Shown here one piece after another: positions 7,850 through 15,901 of a DNA stretch of 64,000 nt (within the stretch, counting starts at the first letter, position 1; the number at the start of each line of letters is the position of its first letter). The notes beneath the pieces were generated by a model. It made no database searches, had not been told where the DNA came from, and saw only the letters and a list, made by a program, of their open reading frames with translations. Location: the NCBI RefSeq assembly GCF_005887115.1, contig NZ_PNCJ01000011.1:1-64000 (forward strand), read 5' to 3'. Position numbers and translations under genes: made by a program. The stretch is from Pseudoalteromonas rubra. GTDB taxonomy: Bacteria; Pseudomonadota; Gammaproteobacteria; Enterobacterales; Alteromonadaceae.

Positions 7850-9118
7850 ATGAGCCGCATTTTTTTATCATACAGACGCAAAGACTCACAAGATATCACT
7901 GACCGTTTATATGATGTAGTGATAAAGAAATTTGGAAAAAGACATGTCTTTAAGGATGTTGACTCTATACCCCATGCCCAAGACTTTAGGAAAGTGATCG
8001 CAGATTCAATATCTGAGTCCAAAGTAGTAGTTCTTATTATCGGTCCGGATTGGTGCGGTTTTGAAGATGGTGGCGATGAACCAAGAATTAAAAGTGAAGA
8101 TGACTTTATACGCATTGAGGTCGAAGCTGCATTAAGGTATCGAAAGCCAATACTGCCCGTTTTTGTGCGAGGTGGTAATATGCCTGATCCGAATATTCTG
8201 CCAGAGTCCATTCGCGAAATCACACTTATAAATGGCATCGTTGTTCGTCCTGACCCCGATTTTCACCGTGATGCAAGTAAACTGGTGAATACGCTGACAG
8301 ATATTACACCTCCAAAGCGTATTTGGCCCTTTGTCGTCGTTACCTTGCTCTTGGTTTCTGGCATTGTCTACAGTATCTACAGACCCACACCTTCTGTTAT
8401 TCAGGTAACCCCTGCACCTGCTATTGAGAAAGAAATTGATATCGACAAGTACTATGGACAAGTATACGGCCTCGACGGGTATCAGCTCAAGGCCGGTTTA
8501 TCCCGACTTACTAGACAGGATCATCGAATATTTGGACAGAAAAATTTAAACGATGTTATCCGTCATGTTTATGAGGATCTGTATGATACAGACCAGTTGA
8601 GAGTCTTTTATGACGCTAAGATGGTCAACAAGGAGTTTGGCCCAGGCTCAGGCTCCGAAGCACGCTGGAATAAGGAGTATATATGGCCAAAATCATTTGG
8701 CGCCATTTCTTCTAATGCTGCAAAAGCGGATCTGTTTAACATAGTGCCAGCTGATCCGCGCCAGAATGCAAGAAGAACAAATATGCCTTTTAGTGATGTC
8801 GTTAGAGCCGGTTTCTATCAACTGGAGCCAAGTACGCAAGGTGACATAAGAGGCGATGTGGCCAGGATACTTATGTATATGGCGGTACGCTATGAAGGCA
8901 TAGGTGGTGAACCCGATCTGGAACTCACAGATAGCGAAACCTTTGAAGCAGGAGACACAAAATTTGGCCCACTGTCTATTCTTCTTGGCTGGCATTTGGC
9001 TGATGGTGTTAGCATCAACGAAAAAGAAAGAAATGACAGAATCTATAACATACAGGGTAATCGAAACCCGTTTATTGACCGCCCAGATTTCGCCGAAAAA
9101 ATATGGGCAAGAAAGTAA
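7850..9118 (+). CDS. TIR domain - transmembrane helix - endonuclease I-like domain fusion
   Basis: Residues 1-150 are a bacterial TIR domain (RIFLSYRRKDSQDITDRLYD, VFKDVDSIP, VVVLIIGPDW, DDFIRIEVEAALRYRKPILP); Glu90 is a candidate NAD-cleaving residue. Residues 158-177 form one hydrophobic helix preceded by PPKR. Residues 200-422 match the endonuclease I family (Pfam PF04231) along its length: GDVARILMYMAVRY, ERNDRIYNIQGNRNPFID. The metal ligands (Glu276, Asn306) are kept, but the catalytic His of the usual REHVWPKS motif is Tyr277, and the His of DLH is Phe296. With no signal peptide and the TIR in the cytosol, the nuclease-like domain should be periplasmic. A role in NAD-dependent defence is inferred. 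ATG follows an AAAAGGAAAA site. Confidence 0.85.
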   Translation: MSRIFLSYRRKDSQDITDRLYDVVIKKFGKRHVFKDVDSIPHAQDFRKVIADSISESKVVVLIIGPDWCGFEDGGDEPRIKSEDDFIRIEVEAALRYRKPILPVFVRGGNMPDPNILPESIREITLINGIVVRPDPDFHRDASKLVNTLTDITPPKRIWPFVVVTLLLVSGIVYSIYRPTPSVIQVTPAPAIEKEIDIDKYYGQVYGLDGYQLKAGLSRLTRQDHRIFGQKNLNDVIRHVYEDLYDTDQLRVFYDAKMVNKEFGPGSGSEARWNKEYIWPKSFGAISSNAAKADLFNIVPADPRQNARRTNMPFSDVVRAGFYQLEPSTQGDIRGDVARILMYMAVRYEGIGGEPDLELTDSETFEAGDTKFGPLSILLGWHLADGVSINEKERNDRIYNIQGNRNPFIDRPDFAEKIWARK

Positions 9119-9265
9119 TTCCATACGCGCCCTTTAAGGGGGCATTGGAGTTTCTTTGAACTGAGTATGGAATTCAGCTTTTAACGTCAACGATTTATCT
9201 GTTTAAACCTTTTTAATATGTCCTGCGTCTTATCAAAAAAATACCCATTTAAATTAAGGAAAGAA

Positions 9266-10015
9266 ATGAAAATTATAACCTTTGTATTGGTGGCCCTGTT
9301 CCTAATATCTTCTCATGCTGTTGCACAACCAAATAAGAAAGTACTGGTTGTGGTGTCGAGTGAAGTTGACATGGGGGACCCTGAAAAGCATGACGCCAGA
9401 AACAATTTATGGGAATTTGCACCGCCATATCATATTTTTGTGAGCCATGGTTTTGAAGTTGATTTTGTCTCACCCAAAGGGGGCAAAGTAGAATTTATGA
9501 TGGATCCGCTGGGGATCAGCAGTTATACCATTAAATATGAAGGTTTTCTGGAGCGAGCAAACCGCTCATTGACACCTGCCCAGGTCAATCCAAGTGACTA
9601 CTGGGGCGTGTTTATCGGTGGCGGTTATGGGGTAATGTTCGACGTAGCAGATAATACTGGCATACAGTCTATTATCAGACGAGTTTACGAGTCGGGCGGC
9701 ATTGTCGGAGTGGGTGGCCATGGTGCGGCGGGTATTGCAAACGTCATACTATCGAACGGTGAGTTCCTGGTTAAAGGCAAAAAAGTAGCCGGCTTCCCTA
9801 ATTCGACTGAAAAGTCGAAATCCTGGGCTAAACAGGGCACGTTGTTGCCTTTTCTGATTGAAAGTCAGCTGAACAAAAACGGTGCTTTCGCGCAAAATAA
9901 ACAGACGCTCAAGGATAAGCATGCTGTGATTGTCGATAAGCGGATAGTATCAACGATGTTTTTGCCCTCTGCGGCGTTGGTTGCCAAAGAAATGATCATT
10001 GCAAACACACAATAG
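9266..10015 (+). CDS. Secreted DJ-1/PfpI-family protein lacking the nucleophile Cys
   Basis: ATG 9266 follows an AAGGAAAG site and gives a signal peptide ending SSHAVAQ. The mature part is a DJ-1/PfpI (type 1 glutamine amidotransferase-like) domain of the Hsp31 kind: KVLVVVSSEVDMGD, an EFAPPYHIF helix, VDFVSPKGG, FIGGGYGVMFD, GIVGVGGHGAAGIANVIL, LVKGKKVAGFPN. In active members the elbow reads CHG; here it is GGHG, with Gly151 (GGC) where TGC would encode Cys. Glyoxalase, deglycase or protease activity is therefore unlikely unless another residue substitutes. The length is normal. It is a single-gene unit 147 bases after the TIR gene. Confidence 0.85.
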   Translation: MKIITFVLVALFLISSHAVAQPNKKVLVVVSSEVDMGDPEKHDARNNLWEFAPPYHIFVSHGFEVDFVSPKGGKVEFMMDPLGISSYTIKYEGFLERANRSLTPAQVNPSDYWGVFIGGGYGVMFDVADNTGIQSIIRRVYESGGIVGVGGHGAAGIANVILSNGEFLVKGKKVAGFPNSTEKSKSWAKQGTLLPFLIESQLNKNGAFAQNKQTLKDKHAVIVDKRIVSTMFLPSAALVAKEMIIANTQ

Positions 10016-10440
10016 AAATACTCCGTCTTGGCATGGTTGGTATCAGCTACCATCGCAGATACCAGCTACTCCAGCCTGTTACCTTTCATCAAAAAAATGC
10101 ATTGATTTAAACTGATTTATTACGCGTGACTTTTATCAACAGGAATTAACCATAAGCCACTGTTGTTCAACCTTATCTATCTCTTTAAATGCTGTAACTC
10201 CACCCCTTGTTCTTTACTTACAAGCAAATGGGCAGGTTTGTACCAGATATAATAATATCTGCATCTGCGGAAGTGGGTATACAAAATTCAGGCTGCTGTA
10301 TTTATCTTCTCAATTTATTAGATTGTCGAGAAAGTTTTTTCCTGCTATCTGGTGTAAAATCCGACGCCTTTATTTGGTGGATGTAAATATCGTTACCAAC
10401 CAACTTGGCGCAATAGGCGCAGTAACTATGGAAAGATACA
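10016..10440. other. Intergenic region of 425 bases
   Basis: I see no gene, repeat or RNA here. The last 120 bases, ahead of the ATG at 10441, contain an A/T-rich promoter-like stretch (TTGTCGAGAAAG...TGGTGTAAAAT around 10323-10360). Nothing else stands out on either strand. Confidence 0.4.
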
Positions 10441-10923
10441 ATGGCTAAATGCCCTTTTGTTCCTGATTCATTCGACCCGCCTGTTCGCTTTGAGACGCGG
10501 CATTTCTATTTTTGTACTTTAGATAGCAGCGTAGCTACAGCTGATTACGAAGCGGTTATGTCGAGTCTGAGCAGCTTACCGGGGGTATTTGGCCCAGACT
10601 TTGACTGGCCAAAGCCAGACATGACCTTGAATGAGAGTCTGCAAAGCCTGAAAGTGCACGAGCGTGAGTTTGAATTGCGTCAGGCGTTTGCGTATTCCGT
10701 GTTTGATCCCACGCAGAGTAAATGTCTGGGCTCTGTATACATTGACCCAAGTCGGTCGCCACATTACGACTGTGAAGTGTATTTGTGGATCCGTACTGAT
10801 TGTCAATCGCAGGATGAGCTATTGTTCAACACTGTTCAAAACTGGTTGCAGGAGTGCTGGCCCTTTGAAAAAGCCGCGTTTCCGGGCAGAACACTCTCAT
10901 GGGAAGAATGGACACAGAGTTAG
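10441..10923 (+). CDS. GNAT-like acetyltransferase-fold protein
   Basis: This 160-residue protein starts MAKCPFVPDSFDPPVRFETR, a layout common in N-acetyltransferase-related proteins in which a strand (HFYFCTLDSS) and an alpha helix precede a central AYSVFDPTQSKCLGSVYIDP hairpin. The last part, CEVYLWIRTD followed by a helix, matches strands 4-5 of the GNAT fold. The usual pyrophosphate loop (Q/RxxGxG/A) is not seen, so acetyl-CoA binding is uncertain. It is probably a cytosolic enzyme of unknown substrate. The next gene starts 40 bases on, same strand. Confidence 0.6.
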   Translation: MAKCPFVPDSFDPPVRFETRHFYFCTLDSSVATADYEAVMSSLSSLPGVFGPDFDWPKPDMTLNESLQSLKVHEREFELRQAFAYSVFDPTQSKCLGSVYIDPSRSPHYDCEVYLWIRTDCQSQDELLFNTVQNWLQECWPFEKAAFPGRTLSWEEWTQS

Positions 10924-10963
10924 GTGATATGCGGTATAAGACTAATTTATAAAAGGAAAGGTA

Positions 10964-11854
10964 ATGAATAAAATATTGATAATGGTGGTGGCATTTTTCT
11001 TATCGGCGAGTGCATTTTCAACAGAGTCGCTCTTAAGTGAGCGAGCGTTTACTGAAAATTTCATAAAACATATTAAGAAGAACGGGAGTAAAAGGGACTA
11101 TGAATTTGAAAGTGAACTAAAAATCAGAGCGAAAGATGATAAGAGTGGTGAGCATATTATTTATATGGGAAGTGCTTACGATACTTACCGCTCTGGGCAC
11201 AAAACCTTAGAGCAGGTCTATACGAGCTATTCTGCGGCGTTAAACAATCAACTAACTGCACTGAAAAATACAGAAGTTCAGACCATCATGCCTGTCATTA
11301 AGCCAATTGATTATCTTGAAGGCGTTAAAAGACAGCTCAAGGAAGCTGGCTATGAGGGAGAGGCCCTGCCATTTTTCTACCAGCAACTCAACGAGGACCT
11401 AATCAGGCTGTTTGCCTTTGACTCTGAGGATAGCATGCGATTTGTATCGCCGGATGATGTTAAGCGGCACGATATTGAAGCCAATATCTCGGATATTGCC
11501 GGTCAAAATATGCGTCGTTACTTTGAGAGTTTTGATACTGGGGTACAGAAGCTGGATACCGAAGGTGAGGGAGACGTCTATGTCTTTGTGGCTGATGATA
11601 ACTATGAAGCCTCAGTGCTAACTGTCTTCGATCATTTGCAAAGTAAATTGAATCTGAAAGGCGAGCCAATCATCTTCGTACCCGCAAGAAATATAGTCAT
11701 TATTGCCGATATAACGGAGCTCGCTGCTGTACAAAAAGCACATATGATAGCCGTGGGTGTCTACTCAGAGTATAGCTATACAATCTCACCTCATGGCTAC
11801 GTTTATCAGGAGGGAGAGTGGATAAGGATCACGCCTGACTTGTCAAAGGAATAA
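10964..11854 (+). CDS. Secreted DUF1444-family protein
   Basis: A signal peptide (MNKILIMVVAFFLSASAFS) is followed by a domain matching DUF1444 (YtpP-type): RAFTENFIKHIKKNG, the EHIIYMGSAYDTYRSG block, IMPVIKPIDYL, LNEDLIRLFAFDSED, and a second half with VYVFVADDNYEASVL. DUF1444 proteins are usually cytosolic; this one has an export signal, which is unusual. Function is unknown in the family. ATG follows AAAGGAAAGG. It is 40 bases after the preceding gene and may be co-transcribed with it. Confidence 0.7.
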   Translation: MNKILIMVVAFFLSASAFSTESLLSERAFTENFIKHIKKNGSKRDYEFESELKIRAKDDKSGEHIIYMGSAYDTYRSGHKTLEQVYTSYSAALNNQLTALKNTEVQTIMPVIKPIDYLEGVKRQLKEAGYEGEALPFFYQQLNEDLIRLFAFDSEDSMRFVSPDDVKRHDIEANISDIAGQNMRRYFESFDTGVQKLDTEGEGDVYVFVADDNYEASVLTVFDHLQSKLNLKGEPIIFVPARNIVIIADITELAAVQKAHMIAVGVYSEYSYTISPHGYVYQEGEWIRITPDLSKE

Positions 11855-11901
11855 GTTAATACTCAGTGTGTCAGGAGTGTTTTCTACAGCTGGCAATATG
11901 A

Positions 11902-11937
11902 AGTGCTATACAAAGCATTTATGCTCGGTATAGCACT
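11902..11937. terminator. Hairpin between convergent genes
   Basis: The arms AGTGCTATAC (11902-11911) and GTATAGCACT (11928-11937) pair perfectly, and an inner AGCAT/ATGCT stem continues the hairpin. It lies between a plus-strand gene ending at 11854 and a minus-strand gene ending at 11948. There is no T run, so termination would be weak or need Rho. Confidence 0.5.
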
Positions 11938-11947
11938 AAGCGTGCAA

Positions 11948-12646
11948 TCACTCCTGATCGTGAAACATTTCTTCGAGCTTAAGCCCGGTCAATTTTTTCA
12001 ATGAATTGAGCAGGTAATAGAGTGCGATAAAAAAGACGATCATCGTCGGCACCATGATCACCGGATAGCTTAGTGCGGTCATTCGACCCAGCTCATTATT
12101 GTAAGCTTCTGTACCCGCAGGGCTGACCACTATCATTTTGGCCAGGATATAGTTCAGTGCAGAAGACAGGAAAAACGCGCTGGCGAGAATTTTTGACGCG
12201 CCCATCTGAACCTTGCTCAACTTATCACTGTTGCCTTTTTCTGCCAGTGCCTTTTCTATGCCTTCAATGTCCATAACCGTGTCGTTAAACATCAGAGTTT
12301 TCAGCAAAGGGTACTTAGTATATTGGCTGACAATAATACCAATACCGATAAGACCCGGGATCAGCGCTTCTTTGATGGCGATGTACTTAGCATCCAGCTC
12401 CAACAGACTGATCCCACCGGTGAGCAGTACAGAGACAATCCCCAGTCCGGAAATAAAACTAAACTTGCCGGTATTCTTGCGCTCCCAAAGGCCAAATCCG
12501 AGAGGAAAAAGCAGTGCGATGACCACACCGAGTGCCGGACCCAGATATTGCTCGCCCGAAAATTTTGTCAGGATGACCACTGGAATAATAATGTTAAATA
12601 TCATCTGGCTGAAAAAGCCACTTTGTTTCTTATTGGACGACGACAC
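11948..12646 (-). CDS. Polytopic membrane protein, VC0807-like
   Basis: GTG at 12646 is chosen because AGGGGA lies six bases upstream; a longer frame from 12703 adds 19 polar residues and has no ribosome site. The product of about 232 residues has six hydrophobic segments and a charged loop (IEGIEKALAEKGNSDKLSKV) in the middle, ending in an acidic tail LEEMFHDQE. It resembles the VC0807 family of intracellular-septation-like membrane proteins, which have no known biochemical role. It is transcribed alone. Confidence 0.55.
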   Translation of the reverse strand: MSSSNKKQSGFFSQMIFNIIIPVVILTKFSGEQYLGPALGVVIALLFPLGFGLWERKNTGKFSFISGLGIVSVLLTGGISLLELDAKYIAIKEALIPGLIGIGIIVSQYTKYPLLKTLMFNDTVMDIEGIEKALAEKGNSDKLSKVQMGASKILASAFFLSSALNYILAKMIVVSPAGTEAYNNELGRMTALSYPVIMVPTMIVFFIALYYLLNSLKKLTGLKLEEMFHDQE

Positions 12647-12741
12647 TTTGTCCCCTGTAGTTCTAAACAACGAATGGCCTGAGTTTACGGCAAAGCGGGG
12701 CAAAAGGGCAACTTTGGGTGTAATACGAGTCGCTGATAAAA

Positions 12742-12766
12742 AAGAAGCTGCATATAGCAGCTTCTT
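12742..12766 (-). terminator. Rho-independent terminator on the minus strand
   Basis: The arms AAGAAGCTGC and GCAGCTTCTT pair with a 5-base loop. Read on the minus strand the stem is followed by TTTTATC, giving a U run. It lies 21 bases past the end of the choice-of-anchor-A gene at 12787 and should stop its transcript before the next minus-strand gene. Confidence 0.8.
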
Positions 12767-12786
12767 GATAGCAAGAGAATGAAGGG

Positions 12787-14325
12787 TTAGTTACAGAAGT
12801 TCTTAACCCAGGTTAGATCATTCACTCGATGCGGAACATGGAACAGTTTGGTTGCGGCAGCAGTTTGAGGGTCGATCTCGTAAATCGCTGCATCGGCATT
12901 GCGCTCACGGCCTGAAACGTACAGTGTCCCCTCAGGTGAAATAGCCAGTCCGGAAGCCCAGTTTACGCCATGCTTGCCTATCAATGTCAGTTCAAGGTTT
13001 GCATCTGCGCTGTACAGTGCAGTACCAGTCAGAACATACAGCGTGTTGCCGTCTGCTGAGTAGGCAATATCGCCATTTTTAAAGTTTTCATCTGAGGCTT
13101 TCATTTTGCCCAGTACGCGCTTTTCACCCGTTGTTACGTCATAATCGTAGGCGTAAGTACGGCTGGTGGCTTTTAGCACGTCACCGGATACATCATAAGC
13201 CAGTCGGATCACTTTATAGCCGTCGGTGACAGACTCCAGTGCTTGTGTCTGCGTGCTGAGGTCATAGCTGTAAATATGAGAAGCGCGTGTTTTACTGCTC
13301 TGCTGATCAATAAAATACAGTTTGCCGTTGTGTGAAGCGATATTCGACGCTGTATTGTTCAGGTTGATCACTTTGTCAGACTGACCTGAGCTTAGATCTA
13401 TCTGGTGGACATAACCCTGTTCAGCGTCACCGTAATAGTTAATGGCATATAATCCGCCCTTACAGACAGCGTTGTCACTTGGTAGCTGACCAATGAAGGA
13501 TCCGCCGCGTAATTCCATAGAGCCGCTGAAGCTGTTCGCAACAATGGGCATAGTCGCTGTTCCATGGGGAGCCGTAATATCCGCTTGAGGTGCTAAAATC
13601 ACGCCTTCCGTTTGCAAACCCGCCAGATTAAGTGTGGTTGCATCCACAAAGTTAAAAATAGTGCGATGTCTATGCTGGGTCAGTGTCGCGTAGCTTTTGT
13701 TATTCAGAGGCGCAAAGTTGTGTCCATCACCTGAGATATTGAAAACAATCGTGGCCTTGTCTGGAATACCCGATACATCAAAGGTGTGGCTAGCCTGGAC
13801 GTCCTGACCAGATAAATTAAACACCTGCAATTCGCTGCTGTTGTCACCTGTCAGGTATAGACCACCCCATTGCTTCAGGATGTCACCAGTTTGCGGCAGG
13901 GTTGCAAGGCTGGCTGAGAGTGCCAACATATCAGACTGAGCATCAGCAAAGTCAACAGGCAGGGTCGTGGCGTTGGCAGTCACCTGAGCGCCGGCTTCTA
14001 AACCTAAACGTACTGCTTCGCTGATTTTATCTGTCTGGCCACCCGCAATGATATGACCGACATATTGTCTGCCATTGATGTACTGAATGTCGCCACCAGC
14101 AACCAGGTAGTGTGCGTTCAGGGCACTGCTATGGCCATACCCGATAGAATAGCCATTGAGGCTGACGTCATCGCCTGCAAACACAGCACCCAGTGCATTT
14201 CCCGATGTTGAATAAAAATCATCAAACACCAGCGCGGCATAGCCTTTATTTAGATCATGCTCAGATGATGCGCTTACCGAAAATGCACAGGCAGCCAATG
14301 CGCCTGCGAACAGCTTTTTCTTCAT
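12787..14325 (-). CDS. Secreted choice-of-anchor-A protein with C-terminal beta-propeller
   Basis: ATG 14325 has GGAG seven bases upstream and starts a signal peptide (MKKKLFAGALAACAFSVSAS). Residues about 20-290 match the choice-of-anchor A domain: YAALVFDDFYSTSGNALGA, GGDIQYINGRQYVGHIIAGG, TLNLAGLQTEGVILAP. Residues about 300-510 are a set of propeller-like blades with repeated strand motifs such as GKLYFIDQQSS, GNTLYVLTGTALYSAD and GTLYVSGRERNADAA. No C-terminal anchor helix is visible; the protein ends VKNFCN. It is probably an exported surface or matrix protein. Transcription is monocistronic with a strong terminator. Confidence 0.75.
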   Translation of the reverse strand: MKKKLFAGALAACAFSVSASSEHDLNKGYAALVFDDFYSTSGNALGAVFAGDDVSLNGYSIGYGHSSALNAHYLVAGGDIQYINGRQYVGHIIAGGQTDKISEAVRLGLEAGAQVTANATTLPVDFADAQSDMLALSASLATLPQTGDILKQWGGLYLTGDNSSELQVFNLSGQDVQASHTFDVSGIPDKATIVFNISGDGHNFAPLNNKSYATLTQHRHRTIFNFVDATTLNLAGLQTEGVILAPQADITAPHGTATMPIVANSFSGSMELRGGSFIGQLPSDNAVCKGGLYAINYYGDAEQGYVHQIDLSSGQSDKVINLNNTASNIASHNGKLYFIDQQSSKTRASHIYSYDLSTQTQALESVTDGYKVIRLAYDVSGDVLKATSRTYAYDYDVTTGEKRVLGKMKASDENFKNGDIAYSADGNTLYVLTGTALYSADANLELTLIGKHGVNWASGLAISPEGTLYVSGRERNADAAIYEIDPQTAAATKLFHVPHRVNDLTWVKNFCN

Positions 14326-14692
14326 TAAGTTCTCCACGAGTTAGGCCTGCACTGATACTTGAGCGCAGCTGCCCTTGTCAAAAATTCGCCTATTCTAGTT
14401 CTTTTATACTAATTTGTCTCTACTTTTCTTTGTGTTTGTACCTTATTTGTGATCTTTTCAGGTTCAGCGTGAGCCGGAGGAGAACAAAAAGTGAGCTATG
14501 TCAGAAGCCTGGAGCAAACAGTGCTGTGCCACTTTGATACTGATAAAAATCCCCTGTTAGGTTTCGCAACAGACCGATGCGCTTTTGTGTATAAAGCGTC
14601 TGAGTTGTTTAATTCAGTGGATCCAATAAACTGCACCAGTTGGACATCAAAGTGCCCCTCAAGGACAATAACAATAATTACAGGACCTCATC
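14326..14692. other. Divergent intergenic region, possible short ORF
   Basis: This 367-base gap separates a minus-strand start (14325) from a plus-strand start (14693). A GTG at 14491 has a strong GGAGGAG site and opens a 90-codon frame that overlaps the next gene by 71 bases. The product is not recognised and its last third runs through the acyltransferase start, so I do not call it a gene. The promoters of both flanking genes should lie here. Confidence 0.35.
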
Positions 14693-15733
14693 ATGGAAAT
14701 CAGAAAGCTCAATACCCTGAGAGGGATAGCTGCATTAATCGTTTTTGTAACCCACTTCAGTGATATTACACAGTGGCTTGATGGCGCACTCGGAGGCGGG
14801 GCAGGTGCATATGGTGTCATGTTGTTCTTTATGCTCAGCGGGTTTTTAATGTCACACCTTTACCTTGCACAAGAATTAAATGGGCGCAGTATTAAGTACT
14901 ACGTACTGGCCCGGGTTGGCAGGGTCGTACCACTCTATTTGCTGGTTGTGCTCACGTCATATTTGCTCACCTTGTCCGGGAGTGACTGGCTTTATCATAT
15001 CCCTGACTCTGAGGCTTTGCTGGGTCATGTGTTGTTTCTCTATGGTGACAGTGTGCTCTGGTCAATTCCGCCGGAAGTGCAGTTTTACTGTCTGTTCATA
15101 TTATTCTGGCTGCTGGCAAAGAACAGACGTGGCTATATCTACCTGCTGATCGTGATAGTCATGCTGGCACTATTTTTTACCAATTTCCCACGTATTTACG
15201 GCGACCTTAACGGCGTACCTTACAACCAGTTTAATGTGCTGCGCAGTCTGCCTTACTTTTTTGTTGGTGTCGTATTTGGGTTGCATTACAAAACTCTGGT
15301 AATTCCTGATTATCTGAGAAAACATGGGTTTGTTGCCGCGCTGTGCTTAATTCCGCTTATGTACCCCGAATTATCGCCTGTGACTTCAGATGCCAAAAAC
15401 CGAATGTGGCTGAGTTACGAAGTACTGCTGGTGATGAGCACAGTGTTTTTCTGTGTGGTTTTTCTGGTGCCAGACAATAACCTGTTGCTTGCCAACACGG
15501 TTGGAGATTTCTTTGGCAAAATCTCATACTCCCTGTACCTGTTGCATATGCCAGTGATCCTGCAAGTGAACCGCTTCGAACTGGCTGTAGAACTGAAGCT
15601 TATACTGTCTTTAATTCTGAGTGTTGTGTGCGCTTACCTCTCCTTTATTTGCTTTGAAAAACCGCTTGCCAGGCTTATTCGTGACAGAGCTCATGCACAG
15701 CATAGTGCGACTATGGCTATCTCTGATCGATGA
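14693..15733 (+). CDS. Acyltransferase family 3 membrane protein (OafA/YrhL type)
   Basis: The 346-residue protein has ten or so hydrophobic helices and starts MEIRKLNTLRGIAALIVFVT, the family's typical N-terminus with the catalytic-region His in THFSD. Further marks are MLFFMLSGFLMSHLYL, RVGRVVPLYLLV and SLYLLHMPVILQV. Such enzymes move acetyl or other acyl groups onto surface sugars such as O-antigen, capsule or exported glycans. A conserved Arg follows the first helix. It stands alone, so the substrate cannot be guessed. Confidence 0.87.
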   Translation: MEIRKLNTLRGIAALIVFVTHFSDITQWLDGALGGGAGAYGVMLFFMLSGFLMSHLYLAQELNGRSIKYYVLARVGRVVPLYLLVVLTSYLLTLSGSDWLYHIPDSEALLGHVLFLYGDSVLWSIPPEVQFYCLFILFWLLAKNRRGYIYLLIVIVMLALFFTNFPRIYGDLNGVPYNQFNVLRSLPYFFVGVVFGLHYKTLVIPDYLRKHGFVAALCLIPLMYPELSPVTSDAKNRMWLSYEVLLVMSTVFFCVVFLVPDNNLLLANTVGDFFGKISYSLYLLHMPVILQVNRFELAVELKLILSLILSVVCAYLSFICFEKPLARLIRDRAHAQHSATMAISDR

Positions 15734-15901
15734 AGGTTGAACGTTTATCTCACTTTACAGGTGATTAATCGAATTCCTTGCCATTTTTTGTGAACTCTCG
15801 CCCCAAATTCGGGTCAGGTTTACAGGTAGCCGCTTATTGCTGGTTTTTGCGCGGCTTGTACACCCAAGACACTGGTTATTCAGGGAGCAAGTTATTTCAT
15901 T

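Noticed and set aside
14491..14763. 90-codon frame with a good GGAGGAG site
   Set aside because: The product has no recognisable features and overlaps the acyltransferase start by 71 bases. It is left as a possible short ORF only.
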